Positions 48,980 to 60,953 of a stretch of DNA of 64,000 bases are shown piece by piece. Source of the stretch: Brassica napus (lineage: Eukaryota > Streptophyta > Magnoliopsida > Brassicales > Brassicaceae); the NCBI RefSeq assembly GCF_020379485.1, contig NC_063452.1, positions 27,410,770-27,474,769 of the forward strand, given 5' to 3'. The notes under the pieces are model-generated. The model did not search any database and had not been told where the DNA came from. It saw nothing but the letters and a program-made list of their open reading frames with translations. Numbering within the stretch: the first letter of the stretch is position 1; each line of letters opens with the position of its first letter. Both the position numbers and the translations under genes were made by a program.

Positions 48980-49150
48980 ATGATTCGCGCACTTTTGTTT
49001 TTATGTGCCATTTTTATTTGTGTTTCTATTTATGGTTTATTCGTTGGAGAATTTACTCCGAGTGAATTTAAGATGAATATCGGTTTAATTTTCTTTACAT
49101 CGCTTCTCCTTGTAATTGCTTGCATGATTAATGTAAACGGTTCCTTTTAA
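48980..49150 (+). CDS. Small ORF with two membrane segments in the Copia leader
   Basis: A 56-codon ORF upstream of gag. Residues about 4-22 (ALLFLCAIFICVSIYGLF) and 35-51 (IGLIFFTSLLLVIACMI) are strongly hydrophobic, separated by a short polar loop (GEFTPSEFK). A TATA-like ctataaatac lies about 100 bp upstream (around 48877), followed by a CT/CA-rich leader like a plant 5' UTR. It ends 48 bp before gag. No homology is recognised. It could be a captured host fragment, a uORF limiting gag translation, or chance; AT-rich DNA often gives hydrophobic frames, so coding status is unproven. Confidence 0.4.
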   Translation: MIRALLFLCAIFICVSIYGLFVGEFTPSEFKMNIGLIFFTSLLLVIACMINVNGSF

Positions 49151-49198
49151 TATTAATAATATTCTAATAATTTTTATTTATGTGCTTTAGAAATACAA

Positions 49199-50224
49199 AT
49201 GGCAAAAATCGAGAAACTTCAGTTTCCGGCATTGGAAGTAACTGGGACAAACTACACGGCATGGGTTACAAACATGGAGCTTCATCTAGATTCCGAGAAA
49301 ATACTCGAAACAATAAAAGAAGGCAATATATCAACCTCTCATGAAAAGGCTAAGGCCGTGATATTTCTGAGAAGGCATCTAGATGAAAATCTTACGCATG
49401 ATTATGCGAGAACCAAAGATCCCTTAGATCTTTGGAAAGCTCTGAAGGAGAGGTTTGATAACCAAAAGAAAATTACTCTCCCCCATGCACTCGATGAGTG
49501 GAAAAATCTACGATTTCAAGATTTTGAAAAAGTGGAAACGTACAATTCCGCTATATTGAGAATAGCGGCGCAATTAGATTATTGCGGTAAGCCTGTCTCG
49601 GAAGCAGAAATGCTCGAGAAAACTTACCAAACGTTCCACAAAAATCATTATGTTCTACAAGAACAATATAGAAATTGTGGGTATACGAGGTTCTCTGAAC
49701 TCGCTGTGGCGCTTATAATAGCGGAGAGAAATAATGAACTCCTCATTAAAAACCACAATGCCCGACCCACGGGAACCAAAGCATTTCCTGAGGTAAATGC
49801 AACGGATATAAAAAATCCGGAAAAAGGAAATTATTCCTATCGTGGGCGTGGTCGTGGCCGTGGTCACAATCGTGGTTTTGGTCGTGGTCGTGGTTATCGA
49901 TTTAACCGCAACCATGAAAGGAGTAACAACCCAAGAGGAAGGGGATCCAACACATGGAATCGATCTGATCGGGTAAAAGGAAAAGAAACCCAAGAAAACC
50001 CTACTCATAAAAATGAGAACGTCTGTTACAGATGTGGATCGAAGGGACACTGGTCTCAAGTATGTCGAACTCCTCGGCATCTATGCCAATTGTACCAAGA
50101 ATCTATTAAAGGCAAGGCAAAGGAAGTAAATCTCAATGAACACCTTGTGGGTACAACATCGACATACCTCGAATCCTCTGACTTTATGGGAGATTTCGAC
50201 GAGGCCACTCATCAAAATAATTGA
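49199..50224 (+). CDS. Copia Gag polyprotein
   Basis: 341 aa, uninterrupted. The N-terminal half is the Copia gag fold (TNYTAWVTNMELHLDSE, DPLDLWKALKERFDNQ), the middle is Gly/Arg-rich (RGRGRGRGHNRGFGRGRG, RNA-binding) and a CCHC zinc knuckle, CYRCGSKGHWSQVC, lies at about residues 278-291. Gag forms the virus-like particle that packages element RNA. It ends in TGA, in its own ORF separate from pol. Confidence 0.93.
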   Translation: MAKIEKLQFPALEVTGTNYTAWVTNMELHLDSEKILETIKEGNISTSHEKAKAVIFLRRHLDENLTHDYARTKDPLDLWKALKERFDNQKKITLPHALDEWKNLRFQDFEKVETYNSAILRIAAQLDYCGKPVSEAEMLEKTYQTFHKNHYVLQEQYRNCGYTRFSELAVALIIAERNNELLIKNHNARPTGTKAFPEVNATDIKNPEKGNYSYRGRGRGRGHNRGFGRGRGYRFNRNHERSNNPRGRGSNTWNRSDRVKGKETQENPTHKNENVCYRCGSKGHWSQVCRTPRHLCQLYQESIKGKAKEVNLNEHLVGTTSTYLESSDFMGDFDEATHQNN

Positions 50225-50409
50225 AGTGCTTGTACTGATCAAGCTTAATAATGCCTAGTGATGCCATAAAATATTATGTATTTCACTTTCAAATAATGTT
50301 GTATTTCAAAATATCTAATGTATAATTATTGTGTACTTGTTATTGATGCATAATATGTTTACTTATGAAAGTTTATTTTCTTTATTGATATTAACTGTGT
50401 GTTACAGAA
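50225..50409 (+). other. AT-rich gag-pol gap ending in a splice-acceptor-like site
   Basis: 185 bases between gag and pol. The 3' end has a branch-like tattaac and a pyrimidine/TG-rich run to ttacag, immediately before the pol ATG context (aaatgg). Alternative splicing around gag controls the Gag:Pol ratio in plant Copia elements, so this may be a working intron border. No clear donor was identified. Confidence 0.45.
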
Positions 50410-53400
50410 ATGGATAAGAAAGCAAATGGAACAACAACTAAACAAATTGGTAGAGAAGTTTGCATACCAGATAGTGGCACAACGCACACTATACTGAAGG
50501 ATAAGAGATATTTCTCTACTTTAAAGTCAGTAAAAATGACTATAAACACAATATCAGGTCCTACAGACCTGATCGAAGGAATTGGCAAGGCGAACTTTAT
50601 GTTGCCTAATGGAACAAAGTTTTCCATAGATAATGCCTTATATTCTCCAAATTCTAAGAGAAATTTGTTGAGTTTCAAAGATATATACCGTCAAGGGTAT
50701 AACACTCAGTCTGCAACTGAGAATGGAAAGAAGTATTTGTATATAACTTCTGAAAAATCAGGCAAAGGCCTTGTACTGGAAAAATTTCCAGAACTTCCTT
50801 CTGGATTGCATCACACTTATATTGATGCTATAGAATCACATCTTGTGATAAAAAGAAATCCAGAAGATGTTACATTATGGCATGATCGCCTTGGTCATCC
50901 AGGCACTACAATGATGCGAAAAATCATTGAAAGCTCACATGGTCATTCAATAAAAACCCAAGATATATACCAAAGTAATAAAATGACATGTGATGCGTGT
51001 GCTCTTGGGAAATTAATCATAAGACCATCACCAACCAAAGTTGACAAAGAATCACCAAAGTTTTTGGAAAGAATCCAAGGTGATATTTGTGGACCAATAC
51101 ATCCACCGTGTGGACCATTCTACTACTTTATGGTATTAATCGATGCATCGAGTAGATGGTCACATGTTTGTTTGTTATCATCTCGAAATATGGCATTTGC
51201 GAGATTTCTAACTCAGATAATCAAATTAAGAGCACAGTTCTCAGATTATCCAATTAAAAGAGTTAGATTAGATAACGCTGGTGAATTCACATCCCAAGCT
51301 TTTAATGATTATTGTATGGTATCAGGGATTGAAGTAGAGCATTCTGTTGCTCATGTTCATACACAAAATGGTTTGGCAGAATCATTAATTAAACGGCTGC
51401 AACTAATTGCAAGGCCATTGATCATGAGATCAAAACTCCCAACCTCTGTATGGGGACATGCTATTTTGCATGCAGAAGCACTAATTCGGATAAGACCAAG
51501 TGCATACCATAGATATTCCCCATTACAGTTAGCATTTGGAAAAGAACCAAATATCTCTCATCTAAAAATCTTTGGTTGTGCGGTTTATATTCCAATAGCA
51601 CCACCACAACGTACAAAGATGGGACCGCAAAGACGGTTGGGAATATATATTGGCTATGATTCTCCATCAATAATAAGATACCTAGAACCACAAACTGGTG
51701 ATGTGTTTACGGCACGATTTGCCGATTGTCATTTCAATGAGAAAGAATTCCCAACTCTAGGGGGAGACAATAAACAAGTAGGAAAAGAGATCAAATGGAG
51801 TGTACCATCGTTATTACACCTTGATCCTCCTACGAAACAGTCAGAACTAGAAGTTCGACGTATCATGCATTTACAAAATATAGCAAATCAGCTACCTGAT
51901 GCATTTGCTGATACCAAAATGGTAACTAAATCACATATACCCGCTGCAAATACTCCTGCTCGTATTGAAATACCACAAAATGGTGGAACGGCAGTTGATA
52001 CACGTGAATCAGGAACACGTTTAAAGCGCGGTAGACCTATTGGTTCAAAGGATAAACTTCCTAGAAAACGTAAGGAATGTGAAAAGCATGATACTCCCAA
52101 AATAACAGAAAATATTTTGGACGAAGAAAATTGTGAATCTAATGACAATATAAAGCATCTTGAATCTGAAGGAAATCATGAGATTTCTATCAATTACATC
52201 CATAATGGAAAGATATGGAAACGAAATGAGATGGATGATATTGATGACGTTTTCTCATACCTTTTAGCAAAGGAAATAAATGAAGAAAACGAAGATCCAG
52301 AACCAAAGTCTGTATATGAATGTCAAAAGAGACATGACTGGATAAAATGGAAAGATGCAATTCAAGTCGAATTAGATTCGCTTAACAAACGAAATGTATT
52401 CGGACCTATTGTGCTCACACCCAAAGATGTAAAACCAGTTGGGTACAAATGGGTGTTTGTCCGAAAAAGAAATGAGAAAAACGAGATTACAAGATACAAA
52501 GCTCGTCTCGTAGCCCAAGGTTTCTCTCAAAGGCCAGGAATTGATTATGAGGAAACTTATTCTCCTGTCATGGACGCAATCACATTTAGATTCCTGATGA
52601 GCCTAGCGGCCAATGAAAATTTAGAAATGCGTCTCATGGATGTCGTTACGGCATATTTATATGGATCATTAGATACTGATATCTATATGAGAATCCCAGA
52701 TGGATTTAAAATGCCAGAAACGTTAAGTTCCAAACCTAAAGAGTTATGTGCAATAAAATTGCAAAGATCATTATATGGGTTAAAACAATCTGGACGAATG
52801 TGGTATAATCGTCTCAGCGAACACTTAACAAAAGAAGGATACACGAATGATCCTATATGCCCTTGTGTTTTCATAAAGAAAACAACATCCGGATTTGTGA
52901 TAATCGCGGTGTACGTTGATGATCTTAATATTATTGGAACTCAAAACGAAATCCAAAAGGCATCAAACTATCTGAAAGGAGAATTTGAGATGAAAGATCT
53001 CGGCCAGACAAAATATTGTCTAGGATTACAAATTGAGCATTCTCGAAAGGGTATATTTGTACACCAGTCTACATATACCAAACGAGTATTGAAACGCTTT
53101 AACATGGATAAAGCAACTCCTCTTAGCACCCCGATGGTCGTTAGATCACTTAATGTTGAAAATGATCCGTTTCGACCATCTGAGGAAAATGAAGAAATAC
53201 TTGGTCCTGAAACTCCATATTTAAGTGCAATTGGAGCTCTTATGTATCTTGCAAATTGTACTCGACCTGACATATCTTTTGCCATTAATCTTTTAGCGAG
53301 ATTCAGTTCGTCTCCTACGCGAAGACATTGGAATGGAATTAAACATGTCTTCCGTTACTTTCAAGGAACAACTGATTTAGGCTTGTTTTATCCTAAAAGT

Positions 53401-53598
53401 TCAAAAGGTCGATTGGTTTTGCAGATGCAGGTTATTTGTCAGATCCACACAAAGCTCGATCCCAGACAGGATATGTTTTTACAATTGGAGGCACCGCCAT
53501 ATCTTGGCGTTCTCAGAAGCAGACACTTGTTGCTACTTCTTCAAATCACGCTGAGATCATTGCACTCCATGAAGCAAGTAGAGAATGTGTATGGCTAA
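50410..53598 (+). CDS. Copia Pol polyprotein (protease, integrase, reverse transcriptase)
   Basis: 1,062 codons. The aspartic protease active site is PDSGTTH near residue 21. The gag-pre-integrase zinc region (HDRLGHPG, then CDAC) lies around 50880-51000. The integrase core carries Asp in GDICGP, Asp in RLDNAGEF and Glu in NGLAESL (about 51080-51400), a complete DDE set. Reverse transcriptase runs from KWVFVRKRNEK (about 52450) with catalytic YVDD at about 52910-52922. The last about 60 codons, from about 53415, are in the wrong frame for RNase H, which continues in another frame (next entry). The family normally has one uninterrupted pol, so this copy probably carries a small indel at a ttggtttt site and would need help from another copy. 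Confidence 0.92.
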   Translation: MDKKANGTTTKQIGREVCIPDSGTTHTILKDKRYFSTLKSVKMTINTISGPTDLIEGIGKANFMLPNGTKFSIDNALYSPNSKRNLLSFKDIYRQGYNTQSATENGKKYLYITSEKSGKGLVLEKFPELPSGLHHTYIDAIESHLVIKRNPEDVTLWHDRLGHPGTTMMRKIIESSHGHSIKTQDIYQSNKMTCDACALGKLIIRPSPTKVDKESPKFLERIQGDICGPIHPPCGPFYYFMVLIDASSRWSHVCLLSSRNMAFARFLTQIIKLRAQFSDYPIKRVRLDNAGEFTSQAFNDYCMVSGIEVEHSVAHVHTQNGLAESLIKRLQLIARPLIMRSKLPTSVWGHAILHAEALIRIRPSAYHRYSPLQLAFGKEPNISHLKIFGCAVYIPIAPPQRTKMGPQRRLGIYIGYDSPSIIRYLEPQTGDVFTARFADCHFNEKEFPTLGGDNKQVGKEIKWSVPSLLHLDPPTKQSELEVRRIMHLQNIANQLPDAFADTKMVTKSHIPAANTPARIEIPQNGGTAVDTRESGTRLKRGRPIGSKDKLPRKRKECEKHDTPKITENILDEENCESNDNIKHLESEGNHEISINYIHNGKIWKRNEMDDIDDVFSYLLAKEINEENEDPEPKSVYECQKRHDWIKWKDAIQVELDSLNKRNVFGPIVLTPKDVKPVGYKWVFVRKRNEKNEITRYKARLVAQGFSQRPGIDYEETYSPVMDAITFRFLMSLAANENLEMRLMDVVTAYLYGSLDTDIYMRIPDGFKMPETLSSKPKELCAIKLQRSLYGLKQSGRMWYNRLSEHLTKEGYTNDPICPCVFIKKTTSGFVIIAVYVDDLNIIGTQNEIQKASNYLKGEFEMKDLGQTKYCLGLQIEHSRKGIFVHQSTYTKRVLKRFNMDKATPLSTPMVVRSLNVENDPFRPSEENEEILGPETPYLSAIGALMYLANCTRPDISFAINLLARFSSSPTRRHWNGIKHVFRYFQGTTDLGLFYPKSSKGRLVLQMQVICQIHTKLDPRQDMFLQLEAPPYLGVLRSRHLLLLLQITLRSLHSMKQVENVYG

Positions 53599-53906
53599 GA
53601 TCAATAAGCCGACACATCTGTTCAAGCAGTGGGATTAACGAAAATAAGGAGCCAACTATTCTATATGAAGATAACGCGGCATGTGTTGCTCAAACGAAGG
53701 AAGGATATATCAAAAGCGATAGAACCAAACACATACCTCCGAAGTTCTTCTCATACACTCAAGAGCTCGAGAAGAATAAAGAGATTGAAGTAAGATATGT
53801 TCGATCATGCGACAATGCAGCCGACCTCTTCACAAAATCACTCCCTACCTCGGTATTCAGAAAACACATCCACAACATTGGGATGCGCCATCAGAAGGAT
53901 CTATGA
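53420..53906 (+). pseudogene. Copia RNase H region, frame-shifted from pol
   Basis: RNase H coding sequence continues here in a different frame: HKARSQTGYVFTIGGTA, QTLVATSSNHAEIIAL, LYEDNAACVAQ and DRTKHIPPKFF, ending in TGA at about 53904. The catalytic Glu and Asp regions are present, but the junction with pol is out of frame by one base (mod 3). Confidence 0.85.
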
Positions 53907-54036
53907 CTGTTCATTCGAGGGAGAGCTTACGTAGTTGTACTCTTTTTACCTTACTATGGTTTTTCCCATTGGGTTTTCCTGGAAAGGTTTTTAACGAGGC
54001 AACAAAGACGTTAAGCGAGAGCGGATAGTGACACCG

Positions 54037-54051
54037 GCCCCCAAGGGGGAG
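54037..54051 (+). other. Polypurine tract of the young Copia element
   Basis: cccccaaggggga(g) sits directly before the 3' LTR. The same CCAAGGGGGAG word flanks the 3' LTR of the minus-strand Copia. Confidence 0.7.
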
Positions 54052-54311
54052 TGTTACGAAAGTCTAAAGGAGGAGCCGTAATGTTTGAAATATAAAAAGA
54101 TGTGGGGCCCGCTGCACTATTTACACAGTAGATTTTTTCTCTATATAAACGATCGATTTCGATCGTTTAGAAGAACACACCAAAAACTCTTCTCTTCTCC
54201 TTAATAAGAAACACTATCTCTCTATATCAGTGTTATTATTTCTACGGGTATAATATTTTGCCCTTATTCAAATTCCCGCGATATAATAAAATTTCAGTTC
54301 TTTTTATAACA
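54052..54311 (+). repeat. 3' LTR of the young Copia element
   Basis: Differs from the 5' LTR at two sites. Followed directly by the target duplication atgag. Confidence 0.95.
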
Positions 54312-54316
54312 ATGAG

Positions 54317-55172
54317 AATAATTTTCAATCTCCACTTTTATTGCCAACGTTTAGATTGTGGGCTATATAAATCCATGATAATCTAATTACAAAGTTACTC
54401 ACCTTCATTACAATTAAAAATAACAATCTCTTGCAATTTTTTCTTGTCTCTGAGAGTTTAACATAATTCTAGATTCAACAGATTTTGGTTCTCAAGTGAT
54501 GTAAAATTGAAGATATAAACAGTTGTATCATGTGATTTTTGAACGTATTCAAGCCTGACACACTAGTACACTACATATGTTTAAAGATTTAAATCGAGAA
54601 ATATTAGTTTTGATTCTCTTTTCAATTTGTTTTTAATCTAAATATGATATTATTTAAAAAAAACTATGATATTATTTTTGGTTATTTATTTATCAATTTT
54701 AACTGGTTGTAGTGGTTGTTTTATATATTAGATTGCAAATCTTGTAAATATGGTGCATACAGTCTTATAAGTTATATGCGTTTAAAGAATTAAGACTCAA
54801 CACATATTTACAAGATTGTCAATCTAATATGTGAAGCACAGTCAAAATCTATAAATAAATAAAAGTAATACCAAAACTGGCTTAAAAATGGATTGAAAAT
54901 GGATCGAAACGGGTCAAGATTAATATCTTTTAATTTTTTAATCACTTGTAATGTATTTGTTTGGGTATGTTCAAGAATCCTGTGATGCAGCTGTTCATAT
55001 CTTTAGTCTCGCAACATTTAAAAACCAAAGTATGTCAAACTCATAAGACCATAACTATGTTATACTTTTGGACAAGAAAAAAAAAATGCAAAAAATTGTA
55101 GTTTTGTTTGTATTGGAGGTGTGTACTTTGGAATGAAATGATCATGGCTTTATTTCATCTATTTGATCACGG
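54317..55172. other. Interrupted duplicated segment, then AT-rich DNA
   Basis: 54317-54400 continues the segment that matches 56690-56760 in reverse (attgtgggctatataaatcc contains a TATA-like box). The rest is AT-rich, with no gene seen. 54715-54845 contains words that recur as near inverse copies (agattgcaaatcttgtaaat vs tttacaagattgtcaatct), a short fold-back. Confidence 0.45.
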
Positions 55173-56689
55173 CTTTTTTTTTTTTGTTATTGAATAAAGT
55201 CCTCAAAGGGGTATCAACCAAACGGTTGAGGATTAAACAAACCAAAGTAACTGAATCCAAATAAAGAAGCTAACAAAACCCAAAGACACCAGTAAGCGCC
55301 ATGAAACAAGATAAAACTCAAAGGGAAGAAAGGAGAAAGACATCTTCCTGCTCAGAGGTATGCACCGACTCTGAGATACATGATAGCGATCATCAGACTA
55401 ACGCCATAGCTTCTCTTCTAATGCGAGACTCCAGCCAACCCGGACCATTCGCAGACATATAAGATTGATGGTGCTGGATATGTAAAGCACTGTCTGCGAT
55501 TGCAGAGGCAATAAGGTTCCCACTTAGAGATGTCAAAACTAATTTGCAAACCTCCAGTTGTGCAATAGATCTGTTGAATTTCCTCCAGTGGGGTTGGAGC
55601 GATTGTGGTAAGTTAGAAGTCGACAATGTCACTGGGGACATAGTTGAAGAGAACTCCAGAATTACTCTGCTTAGGTTTAGATGTCTCATTGCCTCCACTG
55701 CCCATCCCAAAGCCACTAGATCAGCTTCCAACTGTGAGCATATACCAACAAAGGATCGTCTACTAGGAAAAAGGGATTTCCCATACAGTGCCGTCCCATA
55801 CTTTTGGGAGGCTTAAAGCCTGAAAAAAAAATGTGGCCTCCAATACAAAAATTTGTGGTGCAAAAATAATCAATTGGTGACAATTCGTCATGTGAAAGTG
55901 TTGTTAAAGGGTGAGGTCTTGGGTTCGAGTAACGCCAAGCGCACCAATAACCTATATGGGAGAGTCAGTGAAGACTCACATGTGAGAGGTTAGGATCGGT
56001 GCTCTGCAGGGCGAGTCTGGAACCTATGAAACATGTAGTTACCATGGGGCAGGTTGTTACAATAAGTGAAAATACCTAGGAATTTTGCTAGAGAAAGGTT
56101 CGAACTAGTAGCCAAAAGGTCAAATTTTGGATTACTTCACCATTAAACCAAACAAATATTTTGAAAAATGTGGCCTTCTAATCACACTTTTATTTTGTGG
56201 CCTAAAGCAAATGCTTTATGTGCCTTATAGAAGGAACGGGCCTGTTCCCATATGAATCCCTTACAATCCACGCCATCCCTCCGTGACCATTACTTGAAGA
56301 CCACGCTGATCCCACATTGCAGTTGACTACGCCCAAGGGAGGTTTCGTCCACATATTTGAGTTCGTTTCTTCACACGTAATCTCAGTAACATCATTTGGA
56401 ATAAAGGAGTTCAACCGAAGCCATACTGCTGCTTCCTCCAAAGCCTTATCTAAGGTGATAGCAGGCTCAATCCTTCTTTTCTCAAAACAGAACATATTCC
56501 TATTTTTCCATATATACCAAAGCACCCAAGGGAAGGCTAGACGAAGCTTGGGGTCCAAGGAATTCTTCTTGCTGCAAGAGAAGAGATAGTGTATATTCAA
56601 GAAAACCGAGGAGCGTGAGAAACCTACCAGAGGGAGAGGAATCGAAGATCTGTCCCATACTTCTTTCGCCATTGGCTTTATTCATTTAT
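55173..56689 (-). pseudogene. LINE 3' end with RNase H domain, split by a MITE
   Basis: On the minus strand 56672-56245 reads the end of a LINE ORF (FPWVLWYIWKNRNMFCFEKR, then the RNase H opening WTKPPLGVVNCNVGSAWS and GGMAWIVRDSYG). After the MITE, 55785-55393 continues in frame with ICSQLEADLVALGWAVEAM and the remaining RNase H part. The 3' end is marked by a poly-T run (55173-55185, poly(A) on the LINE strand). The expected first Asp of RNase H appears as Asn or Val (NCNVGSA), so the domain was probably already inactive. The 5' part of the element is missing. Confidence 0.8.
55786..56244. mobile_element. hAT-type MITE (459 bp) inside the LINE
   Basis: An exact 8-bp target duplication, ttcccata, lies at 55778-55785 and 56245-56252. 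The ends are cagtgccgtccc on the left and, on the complement, caggcccgttcc on the right. Removing it restores the LINE reading frame. Both subterminal zones have gtggcct and aaagc words. No coding capacity. Confidence 0.9.
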
Positions 56690-57230
56690 CTTTTATCGTG
56701 GCTTTTATATAGTTCACAATCCAAATGTTGACGATAAAAGTAATTATATTGATGTGCACTAAGGTATAGGTTACAAAATCAAAATCAATTTTGCATTTAC
56801 TCCCCCAAACTCACGTTGGCCATCATAATTAGAAAATATATTTCCCTTATTCTATCTTTTAGCTTTGTAACCACAAAGTTCAGAATAAAAAATCTAGACC
56901 AATAAATCTAATTTCGTTTCTAATCTATTGGCTCATTTATTAAATTTCAAAACATGAAATTGGGGTTGGTCCGAATCACTTTTTCAAGAATCAAAGTTTT
57001 AAACTTTTTTGTACTTTCTCAACTTTAAATAGAAGAGAAAATTTGCTCAAAATAAAATACAAGAGAAATTAAATTTCATATTTCTAATGTGAAATACTTT
57101 ACAAATAACACAGTTTAAACTTTTATTTTTCATTCAAACAAACTTCGTTTTGACATATAATTACACCGTTTCATAGTGCTCATAATAAGAAATCCAACAA
57201 TTCTAAGATCCTATCATTTCAACAATTAAA
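56690..57230. repeat. Right copy of the ~0.6-kb inverted repeat
   Basis: Reverse complement of about 47640-48051 joined to 54317-54400. The copy on this strand has a TATA-like tatatag at about 56706 reading toward the LINE fragment. Diverged by eye at perhaps one base in five. Confidence 0.7.
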
Positions 57231-58045
57231 TTGTCTAGAAAAGCTACGGGGATATTGGCGAAAGCCATTTATCCTGAATACAGTTCCAATAGTTTGTTCC
57301 TTCTTGTGTTTCTATTATATTATTTTTTAGTTTCTGCTGGTGTGTGTTGGTTGAGACTATTGTTGTTCTAATATATATGGTGTTGTGATTGCCTCCTCGT
57401 CCTTTCAGTAGGAACTGAGTAGTGTTCATGATCTCCTCCTTCTCAATCTCAAAAAGATAAAAGACCATGTTTTGTATTTGGATGCGACATCTACATGCAG
57501 TATTTGAATACAACATTTGGATGATGTATCCAAACGTGCTTGTCCTTGCAAAAGGAACTGAGTGGTGTTCGTGTTCTCCTCCTTTCAGTTCGTTGGCTTT
57601 CTCAACCTTGACAAGGTAAAGCTACACCAGGCCTCTATACTTGGGAGTTTTATATTGCTTCCTGTTTAAAACAAATTGTATACCCTTGAAACTTAAAGTT
57701 CTCGTTTTGTCTTGCATAATGCGTTTATTATTAATGTTCTTGTATTTTTACATGTAGTACTTTTTTTTTAACAACAACTTTGATACTTTATCCCCTACTT
57801 TGAACAGTAAAATTTAGTAAAAAGACTTTATGATAAAACTGGTTCTACATGATAACGTTTAAATGGAGAGTCTCGTAACAATCCTATCCATTTCCCCTCT
57901 AGAAAAACCCTACAATTTTAATTTATTTAGATTGTAATAAAAGGGTTTTTTATTTGAATGATTTTTCATCTAGCTGAAGAGACTTTGCAACTTTTAAAGA
58001 CATTCAACAACACCTTAAGTTGTACGTACGTTTCGCTTTCAGTGA
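57231..58045. other. Intergenic, PFA-DSP 3' flank
   Basis: 57405-57600 contains a diverged direct repeat (ggaactgagt(a/g)gtgttc(a/g)tg...tctcctcct). Otherwise AT-rich, with no gene seen. Confidence 0.45.
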
Positions 58046-60292
<2,247 letters not shown>

Positions 60293-60886
60293 GAACATGA
60301 TTATTGCTAGGACAAGTTTAAGAGTCCTTAGTATATTTTAATAATATATGAAGATTAAGGACAAATTAAAGGGATAAAAGGAAATGTGTAGAATATTGGT
60401 AGGTCCTTAACATTGTCCTTAACCTAGATGGAGAACGACAAGATACATGCAAGACCATGGAGGAAACAAGCCTGCTTTACCTTGGAATCGGCGTTGGAAA
60501 AAAGACGAAGTTGAATCGGCGGTGGAAGAAATACAACGATAATTCGCCTTGTATGAGACACCAGATCAATACCGAGATCGAAAGGAAGAGATGACGATGA
60601 AGAATCGAGAATCGCCACGTTTCGTAATTCTCCGGTGAATCGTCTCAAGAGTCTCGATCGCCTTCGAGTGTTTCGCTCTCGAACAAAAATGAGAGTGAAT
60701 CGGAGACGCCTCTCGGTTTCCCCTTCCAAAACCCGTCGGCTACTATCGTACCGACACATGGCAACGTAGGACGCGCCTCAAAATTCCTTAATTAAGAAAT
60801 GTCCTATGTTATTACATTCAATTTTGATTTATTTTCGGCAATTAAATGCTAAGGACTTTGCCTAAGATATGACGATAATCTTGCTC
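60293..60886. mobile_element. PIF/Harbinger-like MITE (594 bp)
   Basis: Ends are gaacatgattattg on the left and, on the complement, gagcaagattatcg on the right, flanked by the trinucleotide taa on both sides (60290-60292 and 60887-60889), the TWA-type duplication of PIF/Harbinger. Subterminal zones carry (a/g)gtccttag words in both orientations. The GC-richer interior has an open frame on the minus strand (60759-60424) without a recognisable domain. Confidence 0.75.
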
Positions 60887-60953
60887 TAAGAAAGCTTATG
60901 CTGCTACTGATGTCCTAACCAGCTGCCAAAATAACAACAAGAAGAACCTAATA

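Larger units (their letters stand above)
48052..54311 (+). mobile_element. Young, nearly intact Copia LTR retrotransposon (6,260 bp)
   Basis: LTRs of 260 bp (48052-48311 and 54052-54311) differ at two positions by eye (ggtcc/ggccc and ttatctt/ttctctt), and an exact 5-bp target duplication, atgag, flanks the element (48047-48051 and 54312-54316). Order: LTR, primer-site region, repeat-rich leader, small membrane ORF, gag, AT-rich gap, pol with integrase before reverse transcriptase (Copia order), purine tract, LTR. gag is intact. pol is intact except for one frame break in RNase H. The near-identical LTRs imply a recent insertion. Related older sequence lies at 28133-35757 on the other strand. 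Confidence 0.95.

Noticed and set aside
49655..50080. 141-codon minus-strand open frame with Thr runs
   Set aside because: Shadow of the Gly/Arg-rich part of Copia gag.
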